Shown here piece by piece: positions 22,028-33,500 of a stretch of DNA of 64,000 nucleotides. The translations under genes were made by a program, and so were the position numbers. The notes below the pieces were generated by a model, which searched no databases, was not told where the DNA came from, and saw only the letters and a list, made by a program, of their open reading frames with translations. Every line of letters starts with the position of its first letter. Within the stretch, counting starts at the first letter, position 1. The stretch is from Oikopleura dioica (Eukaryota > Chordata > Appendicularia > Copelata > Oikopleuridae): positions 8,750,501 to 8,814,500 of the forward strand of contig OU015568.1 in assembly GCA_907165135.1 (NCBI GenBank), read 5' to 3'.

Positions 22028-23245
22028 CAGGGGTCTAAATATCAGCCGAAATCCTAGTGCGAAAGCGAAGCGAAAGCGAACTATTTTTTCAAATTTTTTG
22101 CGAAGCGAAAGCGAAGCGAATTTTTCGCCCATGTGCGAAGCGAAAGCGAAGCGAAATATCATTGAAAATTGCGAAAAAAAGCGAAAATTTTTGTGCTTGA
22201 ATTGAAACGCATTCTCTGGCAAGAATCTTTAGCAATCAGACACTCAAAAGAAAAGATGATTTCAAAAACCTATTTTTGGGGCAGAAAATTACAAAAAATC
22301 TGTTACTGTACTTTTTTCAGCTCGTCAATATAAGCCGAATGGTGGGTCTAACTGTTGATTATTCCAAGTTAGTAATAAAGTTTATTATAAACTGGATATC
22401 AGGGGTGACCATTCGGGCATCGGGAAGTCGGGGAAAACGGACAATTTTCGGGCAAAATGTGTTCGGCCGGGCATTCGGACGGCTCAGCCCCTTTAATTTG
22501 GCCGGGCAAAAGTGGGCTTTTCGGGCATTTCGGCAAGTTCGGCACTTTCGGGGAATTCAGCGCTTTCGGGCAGTTGGTCAAGCCCGCGCCGAGGAAAATT
22601 TTTAAAATTCGCATTCTTTACAACTAATTTTGCTCTCTTGCTCCTCTAACTGAATCAAAAGCCTTTCGAAACTTATTTTTCTAGCCCTAATCTATTGAAA
22701 ATTCCATCACCAGCTCGACCGGGCATTCGGACGGCGCAACTCTTGGCCATTGATTTCGGCCGGGCATTCGGATGCCCAATCGACGATTTCTTGCCCGAAT
22801 GGTCACCCTTGCTCGATAGGAGATGAGATCATCTTCGATTCTAGATAAGCCCTGTTCATAAAGATCATTCTGATCATTCAAAAATAGAGGATTATCTACA
22901 GCACTTACAATAAAAAAGTGTTTTCCGGGGTAGGACCAGCTTGATAACCAGTCAATCCTTGGATTTATGGAGAGTTAGACCCACCATTAGACTCGTCTTG
23001 ACAAGACTGAGAAAACTTGAATTTATAACGGCATCAATAATGCCCCTCTCCAACTCTTTGATAAAGAATCTTCCGAATAGCAAAGTCGCTTGCTGTGCGA
23101 AAATTTATGCGAAAATTTGGGATTTTTTGCGAAGCGAAAGCGAAGCGAATTCTGCTCTCCAGTGCGAAGCGAAGCGAAAGCGAATTCGCTTCGCTTCGCA
23201 TCGCTTCGCAATATAGCGAATTCGCACTGCGAATTTAGACCCCTG
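22028..23245. mobile_element. hAT-like element inserted in telomere-like repeats
   Basis: 1218 bp with 13-bp perfect termini CAGGGGTCTAAAT / ATTTAGACCCCTG. Sub-terminal tandem blocks of GCGAAGCGAAAGC occur near both ends (22060-22160 and 23118-23215) in inverted orientation. Flanking GCCCTAAC can be counted as an 8-bp duplication, but because both sides are CCCTAA repeats the evidence is ambiguous. No transposase frame. Contains the nested element at 22400-22811. Confidence 0.7.
22400..22811. mobile_element. nested hAT-like MITE
   Basis: 412 bp. Left terminus CAGGGGTGACCATTCGGGCA; the right terminus in reverse complement reads CAAGGGTGACCATTCGGGCA (19 of 20). Flanks CTGGATAT and CTCGATAG match at 6 of 8 positions, an aged 8-bp duplication. 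Internal motifs CGGGCATTCGGACGGC recur in inverted orientation. Sits inside the larger element, so it inserted later. Confidence 0.75.
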
Positions 23246-23263
23246 CCCTAACCCTAACCCTAA
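23246..23263. repeat. telomere-like repeat, right of the hAT-like insertion
   Basis: Three perfect CCCTAA units immediately after the right end of the transposon. With 22006-22027 this was probably one interstitial telomere-like tract. Confidence 0.75.
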
Positions 23264-24573
23264 TGATTCCCAACTTGGAAAAATCTAAATTTAAAGTTCA
23301 GCCGGCTCTTTTGGAATAATTAAGATAAATAACGTATGGTATGCTCGCTGGGTTATTCACTTCTCGGTTGAGTTACTCCACCCACGTGAAGTTGCGTGGT
23401 GGAGGCGCTTCTCCAGGCTTTGCTCCAGCATCTGGGCGCCAAGTTTAATTGTATCCCTTTAAAATTCTTTATTTAACAAAAACACGAGAGATAACTAGAA
23501 GAAGAATTTTACAAAGAAGATCTTGGAGCTTTCAAGAACCTTCTTAGTTTTCATCCTTTTTGCCAAACCAAACGTACAATTACAAAAAGGTCTGGCCGTA
23601 GGCTAACTGTCGAGCAGAATGGAATTTCAAGGGGAGAGGAAATCACGAAGATAATACCATATTAAATTAAATTTACCAAACAGGGTCTCAGTCAGAGAAA
23701 GAGAAGGTTTGAATAAGCGGGCATATAAGCTGGTAATCATCGGCCCCACTCACACGCGCGGAACGAGGCGGTACTTCAGATAGGCAAATTTTGTTGAGCT
23801 TTTTTGAAGAGCTTGAATAAACAATTTTGCTTAGAAATATAGAATAATTTCTGTATAAACCTGAAGGGCAGGCATTCAGCTTGAAATTGCCCTACAATTT
23901 AGTCCTTCTGAAAAAGTTATAATTGAATAGATTCAGTTAAACTTATCATAAGCTCTTGTATACAACTTATAAGTAGATCAAGGTGTCAGTCTTTTTTAAT
24001 TCTCGATTGAAATGATCTCTTTGCTTCTCTCAAAAATACAAAACTACAAGATAATAATGGACAATAGATGGAGACAATAGAAGTGCCGCGTTGGCCGCAA
24101 TTTCGACAAATTCTAACGCTGAGCAAATTCTCCCCCTTCCCCTCCGTTCCTGTCCAGTACACACCACTTTGTCGCTTTCCTAATTAATCCCTTTTGATAC
24201 GGCTCATTATGAAACATTTTCGAATTGAATTGACGATTCTCCCAAAGAGAGAGAGAAAAAACACTTGAAAAAAGCGCCCACAAGTTCTTTTCAAAAAGAG
24301 AAAGATGGATCAATGAATGTTCGAACTTCGAACTTGAATTTTGCGAAAAAATAGAGAAAGAAAAAATTTTAATTAAAAAATTAGTTGAACAAAAAAGTCA
24401 TCTTTATTTCTCAATTTTGACTGTATTTGACATTTGATTTTGCACTGTGGGGAGCCGTGATTCGGAGATCTTTGTCTAAAATTAACTCCAGGCTGATTTA
24501 ACTGATCTCCTTTCCCGCGACTCTTTTTAGCTTATTATCTTAACGAGAGGAAACTCAAAATAACATTTTCACA
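23264..24573. other. upstream region of the dystrophin gene
   Basis: No supported exon. Minus-strand frame 24113-24313 lacks domain or splice evidence. This 1.3 kb presumably contains the dystrophin promoter; no individual element is identified. Confidence 0.4.
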
Positions 24574-27570
24574 ATGCGAAATTTCGGTTTTCAGAAATGC
24601 GCTAAAAACGAAATGGCCCAGAACGAAACGCAAAATAACGAAAAGGACGAATTCGCCGACAGAATAAATTCTCAGTCCGATGAAATCGAAAAAATCCAAG
24701 CCAGAACATTTACGAAGGCTCTTAATTCCGCGGCGGTAAAAGACCAGCCGATTGACAACTTATTCGAAGATCTGCGGGATGGAAAACGGCTGCTGAAGAT
24801 TGTTAATTTTTTCACCACTTCAAAACTCGTAAGTTACTGGAAGATAGTACAGTATGACCAGGAAAAAGGTCAGACTTGCTCTAAATCTGTCAACGCGAGT
24901 TTTATGCTCTCGCGATTTTTTTCTTCGTTTTATGAATATTTGACAACGAGTACTGTGGATTTTCTGGCTTTATTCTTGTTTATTTAGATTATTCATTTGA
25001 TAAATTAAGAATTTGCCAACGTCTTTGCATCAGGTGAAGGGAAAAAAACTGATTGACGAATCTTCCCACGTGATTTGAATGGGAGCCCTTGATTTTAAAA
25101 ATTAATGAATAAATAAATTTATTTTTTATTCAAAAATTCATTCAGAAAATCTTTGATTCAAGAACACATAAACGTCTGATTCAAAAGTCACTTTTGCTAA
25201 TACAGTATAATTACAGAAAACCTGACAGTACATTTAAGAAACCCGAGCGAGGCTCATCAAATATCCACTCAAAAACAAACGTAAATAAATGCCTCGATAC
25301 CCTGGAAAAGAATCAAGTCGAGTTTGTCAACATTCAAGCGGCCGAACTAGTCGCCGGAAATGAAAAGATCACTCTTGGAATCGTATGGACAATTTTACAC
25401 CACTTTCAGGTACACTTTATTTTTCAATTGAACTTGATTTTGCAGAAGATAGTTTTTTTAACCAAATGCTGATTCACGGCTTAGATCCAAACCAGGTCCT
25501 TTTTTATAGAGCTAATAATTAGATTCTTTGATGTCCGAAATGTCCTCTTGAAAAAGGTCATTGTTGCGCGTTTTAAATAGCCCGTTCCTACTGATTGATA
25601 AGTCGAGTACTTCGGCGGTTGTTGCCACTCTTCTAAAATTATGATAAGGTTTAAGGCAGCGAAAAGCCTTATCAAGCGAAACTCAAGAGCTTAAATTATC
25701 AATAATTATGCTTCAACAGCCAGCATTGCTCGAATTTCGGCGTAACTTACGAATGGCTCTTCTAGTGCTAGAGCCGTCAATAACCGTAACGGGACTCTCT
25801 TTTCGTGAAAATATTTTTCTTGGTGCGAGGGGCGGAAACTGATAAGAGGGACGTTCCATTTTTTATCAGAAGACTCGGCCTTACTTCAAAAGAAAAAAGT
25901 CCGCCTTTCCTTCCTGCCAAACGAGCTATGTAAAGAGCCATTGAATGAATTCATCAAGCTCTCTCCATCTGATGATCTTCTTGGAGGGTGGATGTTACTT
26001 TGTGGGTAATTATGATATGACTCCGCGGCCGAGTGATACGGGTAATTTTCGGATAAGCGTCTTCCTTGATTTGAAGGAGAAGGAGGGTGAAAATGATGCT
26101 CTGATTTTTCTTCTTTTCTTCGTTTCGGGGAGATTTTTCGAGATCTAAATCGATCCATGAAATTAAAAATCAGCGCTAAAAACGCTGAGAAAGCCTTACT
26201 CTGGCACTCAAACTAACCTCGGAAATCCTGCAGTAATGCACTGCTGAAAACAGCTCATTTCTTCCGCTTGTGCCGCCCTAGAAAATGCGATTATCCCCTT
26301 TTTGTTCTCTCCTAAATTTCATACTCGTGGTGGATTCTCTGAATCTGTTGCGCTAAGTAAACGGCTATCTTATCCATCAGGCTCACAAGGACGTCCATGT
26401 TCAAGAGTTGCGAGTTAGACAAATTCAATTTTGGCAATTTGCAAAGCTGGCAAATTTCATTCAATTAAAGGAGCACCAGGATATGTTGAAGGACGCCCAC
26501 TTGGCTTTATTTTTACAAGTCGAGAAGAGTTTTTTCTAATTAGAAACTCAAATTTCAGATTCTGAACGCTGACTAGGCCAAAACTAAGCAAAAAAATCAT
26601 AAAAATCAAAATTTTCACAATTATCATTTTTCACGATTTCAGGTCAAATTGGCGATGAAAAACGTAGATTTGGACGAAGATCATGCCCCAGACGTAATTC
26701 TCATGGCTTGGGTAAAACGCCAAATCCACCAATATGTCCTCCCGCTTTACAACTTCAAAAGCTGCTGGGTAGATGGGAAGATCTTCGTCGCCATCTTGTT
26801 GAACAACGGCTTACTGGAGAAGGAACTTACTTGGGAAAAGTTATGCGACCTTTCGGCCGAGCAGCGGATTCAACTAGGCAAAGGTTACGTAATTACGCAA
26901 ATTCCTCAGCTGCTTAATCGAAAACTTGAAGGTTCAACTTAAAATTTTGCAGCAGAAGTTTTTTCATTTTACCGTTTCGTAATCAAAAATAAAGCTTTCA
27001 CGGTGGCACAAGAGCGATTGAAAATTGCGCCCATTTTAGAAGTCGCCGATTTGATGGAAAAGCCCGACTCGAAATGCATTCAGCTTTACGTCAGTTATCT
27101 GTACGAGGAGCTTAAGGATTACGACGCAGAAGGCTCTATCTCGTCCCGGTCCAGCCTAAAAAGCCTCGTCCAAACCGTAATGATAAGCCGGACGCTGGAT
27201 GGCGCGAACAAGCTCAAAGAGCAAGCTCACCAGCTGATTTTGAAAATTCGCGAAATCAAGAAAAACGCAGAAAGTGTTAATCTGGAGGATGATTTGGAAA
27301 GAGTCGAATTGCTACAAAAACTGCACGATGAAAATGAACTGAGAATCCGGGAAATCGAAAGTCTGCGGGACAACGTCGAGTCTATCAGACGAGATTTGAA
27401 GGATGAAATCTCCGCCGAGCTTTGGGAGCTCTTCCGGGTCACTGCTCACGTGGTGGAGGCGCTGCAGCAGAGATTAGGAGTTCTAGTGATGGACAAGTTC
27501 CAAGGGGTGACCGATCAGTGGTACGAACAGATTAAACTGATTGGAGAAAAAGTCGAAAAATTAGGAACTG
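24574..27570 (+). other. DMD: dystrophin module: tandem calponin-homology actin-binding domain
   Basis: CH1 is encoded by exons 24574-24828 and 25239-25409: ARTFTKALNSA, NLFEDLRDGKRLLKI, then VNKCLDTLEKNQVEFVNI and ITLGIVWTILHHFQ. These align with vertebrate dystrophin (FTKWVNAQ, NLFSDLQDGRRLL, TLGLIWNIILHWQ). A 1.2-kb intron separates CH1 from CH2 (26643-26932 and 26953 onward: VILMAWVKRQIH, WVDGKIFVAILLNNG, SKCIQLYVSYLYEEL). CH2 is less conserved. After CH2, coiled-coil helices run to about 27570 and continue at 27709-27966. Confidence 0.88.
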
Positions 27571-30500
27571 GTTGATTGATTTTCAGTAACGATGTTTCTG
27601 TAAGGAGTTGTTTTTCGGTGCCTTATCAAAGAAAAAACAAGTCACACCTGGGTACTTCTTGAAAAACGTGTACCATGATACTGAAATCCCACGACTAGAT
27701 GTTGAAAGATCAACCGGATCAAAGATTTTTCGCTTGAAAACAGCGAAAGTTTGCTAAATGCTCTTCTTGAGTTGAAAAATGCAGTCGATTCTGTAGCCAA
27801 GATTATCGATGATTTCCCCATGCATTCGTCGACAGAAGAGGACCGCAAGGCCGTGATGGCCGTTGTCAATGGAAGAAACGAGGAAATTGAAAAGAAGATC
27901 AGCGGGTTGAAAAAGTTTGAAGAGGCCAAGGCGAAATTCGAGCTGACTGAGGTGAGATTTGGAGAGGTAAGGGGAAATGCTCGTTGTTGAGTGGAGAATT
28001 GTAACTAACAGAAAATTTCTCATGAGTCTTACATAATTGTCTACTAGACATTTGTTACTGTAGTGGAGATTTAATTAGATGTCCTTAAATTAACTCAGAA
28101 CTGCTCTTATCGTCCTCGAAGGCGCGAATTAGCAGCTTTAGCCTCATTCGAACTTGACGTCTTTTTTGCGGAAGGCTAACCGCGGCCCAGGTTGAGGGGT
28201 TAATTCTACCGCGTAAATTTTAATGCCGAAGACACCCAGCTTGTCCTGATTTATTGTTTCAACACTTTTCAATAACGCCATGATCACTTTCTAATTTTCG
28301 CTTTTCCTCTCTTTTTTTCGAATTACAAATTCGTAATAAGAGGTAATTTCGTGATATTTTTCAAGCACAGAAGATTGACAGCCCTGAGTCGGGTCTTTTG
28401 ATCGATTATGTTTTATGGCGATAAACTCACGCCGAGTTTGAGCTTGCTGATAAGGGCAGTACACCGAGGCAAGAAGAAAAGTTCTAGAGACGTGTGCCTT
28501 CCGGAGTTCCAGCTGTCATTAGACTCACACCTTTTCTTCAATCTTTTTTCAAAGGAACTATTTTAGGCTCAGCTCGAAAAGGCCTTCCAAAGAGATAAAG
28601 AAAGGTTCACTTCATTACTACAGGAACAGTGCTTAAAATTTCCTTCATCTGGTGACGTTTTATGGTAAACTTTGATCGTCATTAAAGCTGTAGGGCATAA
28701 TAGATTAAGTGTTTTATGAACAAAAATTTATGATTAAAAGTTCTTATCTTTACAAAACAAAGTGACTAAGTTATGGGTGCAGTCTGCCAGAATTAACATA
28801 ATTAAACGTGTCTACCAGACAAATACGACATATTTGCCACCGTAAATTATAAACTAGATTTTTATAGAGTTAAATTTTTCGAAGAAAAAAATCTGAAAAT
28901 CGTGAATATTGAGCAATATTTCTTGGCAAAAAAGACCGTGCTAGAAAGTTAATTAAGCGCTGACAACAGGAGTATAATGACTGCGCTTACGAGCTGCTAG
29001 ATCTTTTGGACGATCCCCGAGACATCAGCTTGATTTCCAAAGTCAAAAGCAAAATCGACTACTGGAACCAAATTATGGAAAACCAGGTAATTCCATCTTC
29101 TCTCTACTCCTCCTTTTTATTCCTTCTGAATTTCCTCGCTATTCTATCCTATTTTCTCAAAGCAACCTCTTTCCTCCTCCTCTTCTTCCTCCTCGCTAGA
29201 ATCTTATAACTCCGATGAATCGCTGCCTTCGGACCTGGATGAGCTCATGAGAGCGGAGAAATATGGCGGATCAAGGGATCTTCTGCACGGATCTATTGAC
29301 TTGTTGACTGATGGAGGCTCACTTCCGCCACCACCCTCACCTTCGCCAAAGGAAACAGTTTATTTTTGATCATTTAGGGTTAGGGTTAGGGTTAGGTTGT
29401 CTGTATACTCAGTACAAGTTTTGGATTAATGAAAAATTGTTAAAAGCTTGTTGAGCCAGGTAACTTCGAAAATGTCGACCCACGTGACGTCGAAGTAATA
29501 TTCCCACAGGAAAGGAACCAAAAAAATGCCCAAGTTTTGGGTTTAATTCGAGTTCGGGTTAGCTCAGTTTATGAAAAAAAGGACTGGGGAAGTGTTAGAT
29601 TCCTGAACTCAGAGGCACCACATCGCACTCAAACCCATGGTCTCATTGGTCGCGGAAGAAACTGAGGACCAAGTGCGAGCAATGCAGGAGACATCCGCGT
29701 CTGAAACAGAAGAATCGCCACGACAAACGCGCAAGACTTCGACTGGTAGTCTAAAAGGAGGACACGTTCGGAGGGGAAGATCCTCCTGTGGAAGCATCAT
29801 GGAAGAGAAGGAAAATGATGATAACAATCAAAGGTAATATTTTTTTAATAGAAAAATTGTTAATTTAATTGCTATAAATCTTCAGCATAAAATTATCCGA
29901 ATGAGTCATTGAACTAGAACTGAACTCATACTCATTTAACCTGACCTCGGGAACCAAAACTTTCATAAAAAGTAAACATTCGCTTTGTTAGCTCAACTTC
30001 ACTGACATAACTGTACTTTCATGTCGGATTGGAGAGAATTTTATAGAAAGTAGAGAATGCTTGCAATTTCACGAAGAGAGTTAACTTGGGGAAATATTTT
30101 ACGAATTTTAAGTATTCCAGTTGGTGTCGCCTTTTTGAGTCTTTTCCTATTTTTCAGGTATAATTTTGCGAAAATTTCAGTTGAAATAATTTTCACTAAA
30201 AGTATCTCACTGATAATCAATAAAATACTGTTTTCTAAAGGAATTTTTAAGGGCCCTTGATCGAAGCTCCCCAAGATCCGACGATTTTCAGCCTGGAGAG
30301 CCAGCTCCTCAAGAGAATGAACAGCCCGAAAGCCAAGATAACTCAAAAGTTGAAGAAAAGTCGCAAAAAGAAGAGCCCGAAAGCAATGATGAAATTACCC
30401 AAGAGACATTGAACGACATTTCTAGTGGCGAATTCAAGCTGAACTTTACGCCAAGCTATGATATTGTCCGAGAAATGGAGCTCAAAGAAGCCTTGGCGAA

Positions 30501-33500
30501 GCGAATTGATGAAGCAAAGCGCGTTCAGGAGGACAACTACGGGTAAGTAATCAGCTGTTGAAGGGCAGATGCGAAGCTCAACAGATTCGCACTTTGAATC
30601 TCGTAATTCAACCCCCGCTTAGCGAAGGTTAACTTCTAAAAATCACCAACTGAAGGTTTTAGCAGCAATTTTCGCTGTGGCTTTTAAATTTTTAATAATA
30701 ATTTATAATCAATAAAACAACAAGCCGTCATTTTAAACATTTTGATAAATGTTCCCATAGATCATCATTCTTACTAAAAATTCTAGTGAAAGAAGCCTCT
30801 GGAGCGTCTCAGAAAAGATCACCTGGCATGAAGGGTTCATCGCGCGTCGCGCAAACCAGGGAAAGAGGCTTGAAACGAAAGTTGAAGGAGTGATAAGCTC
30901 GCTGTGCATTTGAAATTCATTAAAAGCCTTTTCGGAGGCTACTGAGGCATTTGTTGCGCTTGAGAGAATCAACAACCGAAAAATGGCAGAAGAAGAAATC
31001 AAGACTGTCGCTGAGAAAATCCTCAAGCAGAAGAGCGCTTCTGAGATTGTCAAAACCCCAGAGACAGTTCGAAAGATTTCAAGAGAAGAAGTTGAGGACG
31101 TTTTCAAGAGTTTGAAGAGGCAAAACTCGCAGCCAGAGAAACAGCCATTGGTCGATCAAGTTATTGATAACATTGTGGACGATATTGTCAAAGAAAAATC
31201 GAAAACTGAGGATGAAGACTTTGATATTTTAGACTTGGACGAAATTAAAGGTAGAATCGAGCTTGATTTTCAATTTTTTAACTAAATTCAGCTGCGACGG
31301 AAGCATCTCAAAAAATCGAAGAAAACTTGCCAACAAAATCTCCTTCTCCAGTCCTTGTTCAAGCTCCGAAGAACATGGAGGATTCTGGAATAAATTTACC
31401 TGACATCGTTCCTCAAGAGCTTCCGAAAGAACCTCCACAGCAAGAAGATCTTCCAATGGAGGATTCTGGTATTGGATTCACCGAATCTACTGAAAATGTT
31501 AAAGAGAGCATCTCAGAGCGTCCACCTTCACCGAAGTCTGAAGAAATCGCAATGCTGGAAGGAAAGATCGCCCAGCTGGATGAATCCGTTGAACTAAAAG
31601 ATGAGCTGACAGATTCATCGCTCGATCTTTATGGCAACTTCGATATGATGGCCTCGCCGACTGTAAAATCGCCCGTACCTGCCGTCGACTACGACCTATT
31701 CGGCTCGATCTCTCCGCCGGCAGGTTTAACCGCAGAAACCATGGCACAGCCGCGTAAATCGGTGGCGTTCAGCGATCACGTGCAGGAGAAAACGATCTCA
31801 CCCGCGCCTTCTATGAGCTCACCTGAGATAATCGACGCTGAAGATTACTTTCTCAAGTCAGGAGATGAAAAAGCGAGACTGGAAGCGGAACTCGATGAGC
31901 TCATGGATGGATTTACGGAAGAAATCGAGAAGAGGGAAAGGATGCCTGATCAGAGAGATCTTTTAGGAAGCGTTTTATCAAATCTGAGATATTTTTAGAG
32001 GAACCATAATAATAAGAGTTTCATGTCTTTATAGATATTTTAGAAGAATTTTGTCTAATGGAAAAAAAATTCTTTTTAAAAAGCAATTTCCGTCGATGAA
32101 ACGAATTTTCCATTAATCATAAAATAAAACGCTTAAAAGGAAACTTCAAGATCGACTCTCCAGAAGCCCAAGAAATCGACTCATCCGATTCTGCGAAAGA
32201 ATACTTTCCTGTTGAGCTGTCAAAGAACCAAGTTTCATCACCTGTTGAAAAAACAGAAGCTGACGAAAGGAAAGCGATAGATACAGAATGCGATTTGGAA
32301 GCGGTTTCCAAATTAGAAGAGCCCTCCCAGAGCATTTCCCACGATGCAGATGTAATTAATACAGATCCACTTGCGAGCTCGTTATCTGAAGAAGCCGAGA
32401 GTGAGAAAGTGACGCCGGCCGAAATTGAAGAGAAGCTCGATGGTTCTGAGAAAGAGATAGAAACCATGCCAAGTGAAATTATTGAGGACACTCACGAAAC
32501 TGTGGTTGAATCTTCAGTCGAAAAATCTGCTAATGACGAAGTTAAAAACGAAAATAAAGAACAAGAGAACCAAAAAGAGATTCCATTGGATACTCAAGAA
32601 GAAGTTGGCCTTGCCGAACAACCAGAGCTCATGGAACCCACAGCTGATAGAAATGCACAAGAAGAAATTTCCGTGAAAGAGTCAGAAAATGCTGAGCCTG
32701 CGCCTTTGGCTGAAGAAGGTGAAATGCTAGAGAACGACCATCAGCCACAAGTAGCCGTTGTTGAAGAACAATCTGTCGGAAATAGTGATGAAAAACCTGT
32801 CGAAACCGAAGAAAAATCTGAGCCTCGAGAAGATCAAACTTTGGAAGCTCAAGAATCTGTTTGTAAGGTGGATTGGACCGAAGAAAAAGTTAAAACTGAA
32901 AAAACTGTAAACGAAACTGCTGAAATTCCAGAGCAATCAGAGGATTTATCACCTGAAGCTATTGAGCTCCAACCTGACTCACCTCATCTGCAGGAGTCAT
33001 TAGAAGACACAGTATCTCCAGCAGCGGCGGCAGATGATATTACCGTAGCTTCAGATCGATCGGCGGCAGAAATTGAATCTTTTGCGGCTTTGACAGTTAG
33101 TGAGATCATACAGTCTGCGCAGAAAGAAGCCAAATCTTATCATGAGGCTGATGAAAGCGAAATTCGCGAAAAATGTGATGATCCCGTCGCAATCAACGAA
33201 GAGGCACCTGCTCAGGTTCACGACTCAGAGAAAGAAACTAACCGTGAAAACATGGAAGACTCGACACCAGAAATTTCCCCAGAAAATGTCACGGAGAATG
33301 AAATCAAGGAAGAGAAACAAAGAGAAAAGTTCGACGTCCCTCCAAAATTCAAAGAAATTCCATTTGAGCCAGTAAAAGAAAATGAAATCGAAGTTGTCTT
33401 GAAAAAGGAAGGCGAAAAAGAATTGCCTGAATTCGTTGTCGAAAAGGATGAGCCAAAACTGGAAGAACTGAAATCTTCTGAAGCAGTTTCTTTTGGAGAA

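Noticed and set aside
22276..22605. 109-codon plus-strand frame, Arg/Phe/Gly-rich
   Set aside because: Arises from the GGGCATTCGG-type repeats of the nested MITE rather than a gene.
21992..23216. Arg/Phe/Ala-rich frames such as FRFAFASH
   Set aside because: Translations of the tandem GCGAAGCGAAAGC repeats at the ends of the hAT-like element.
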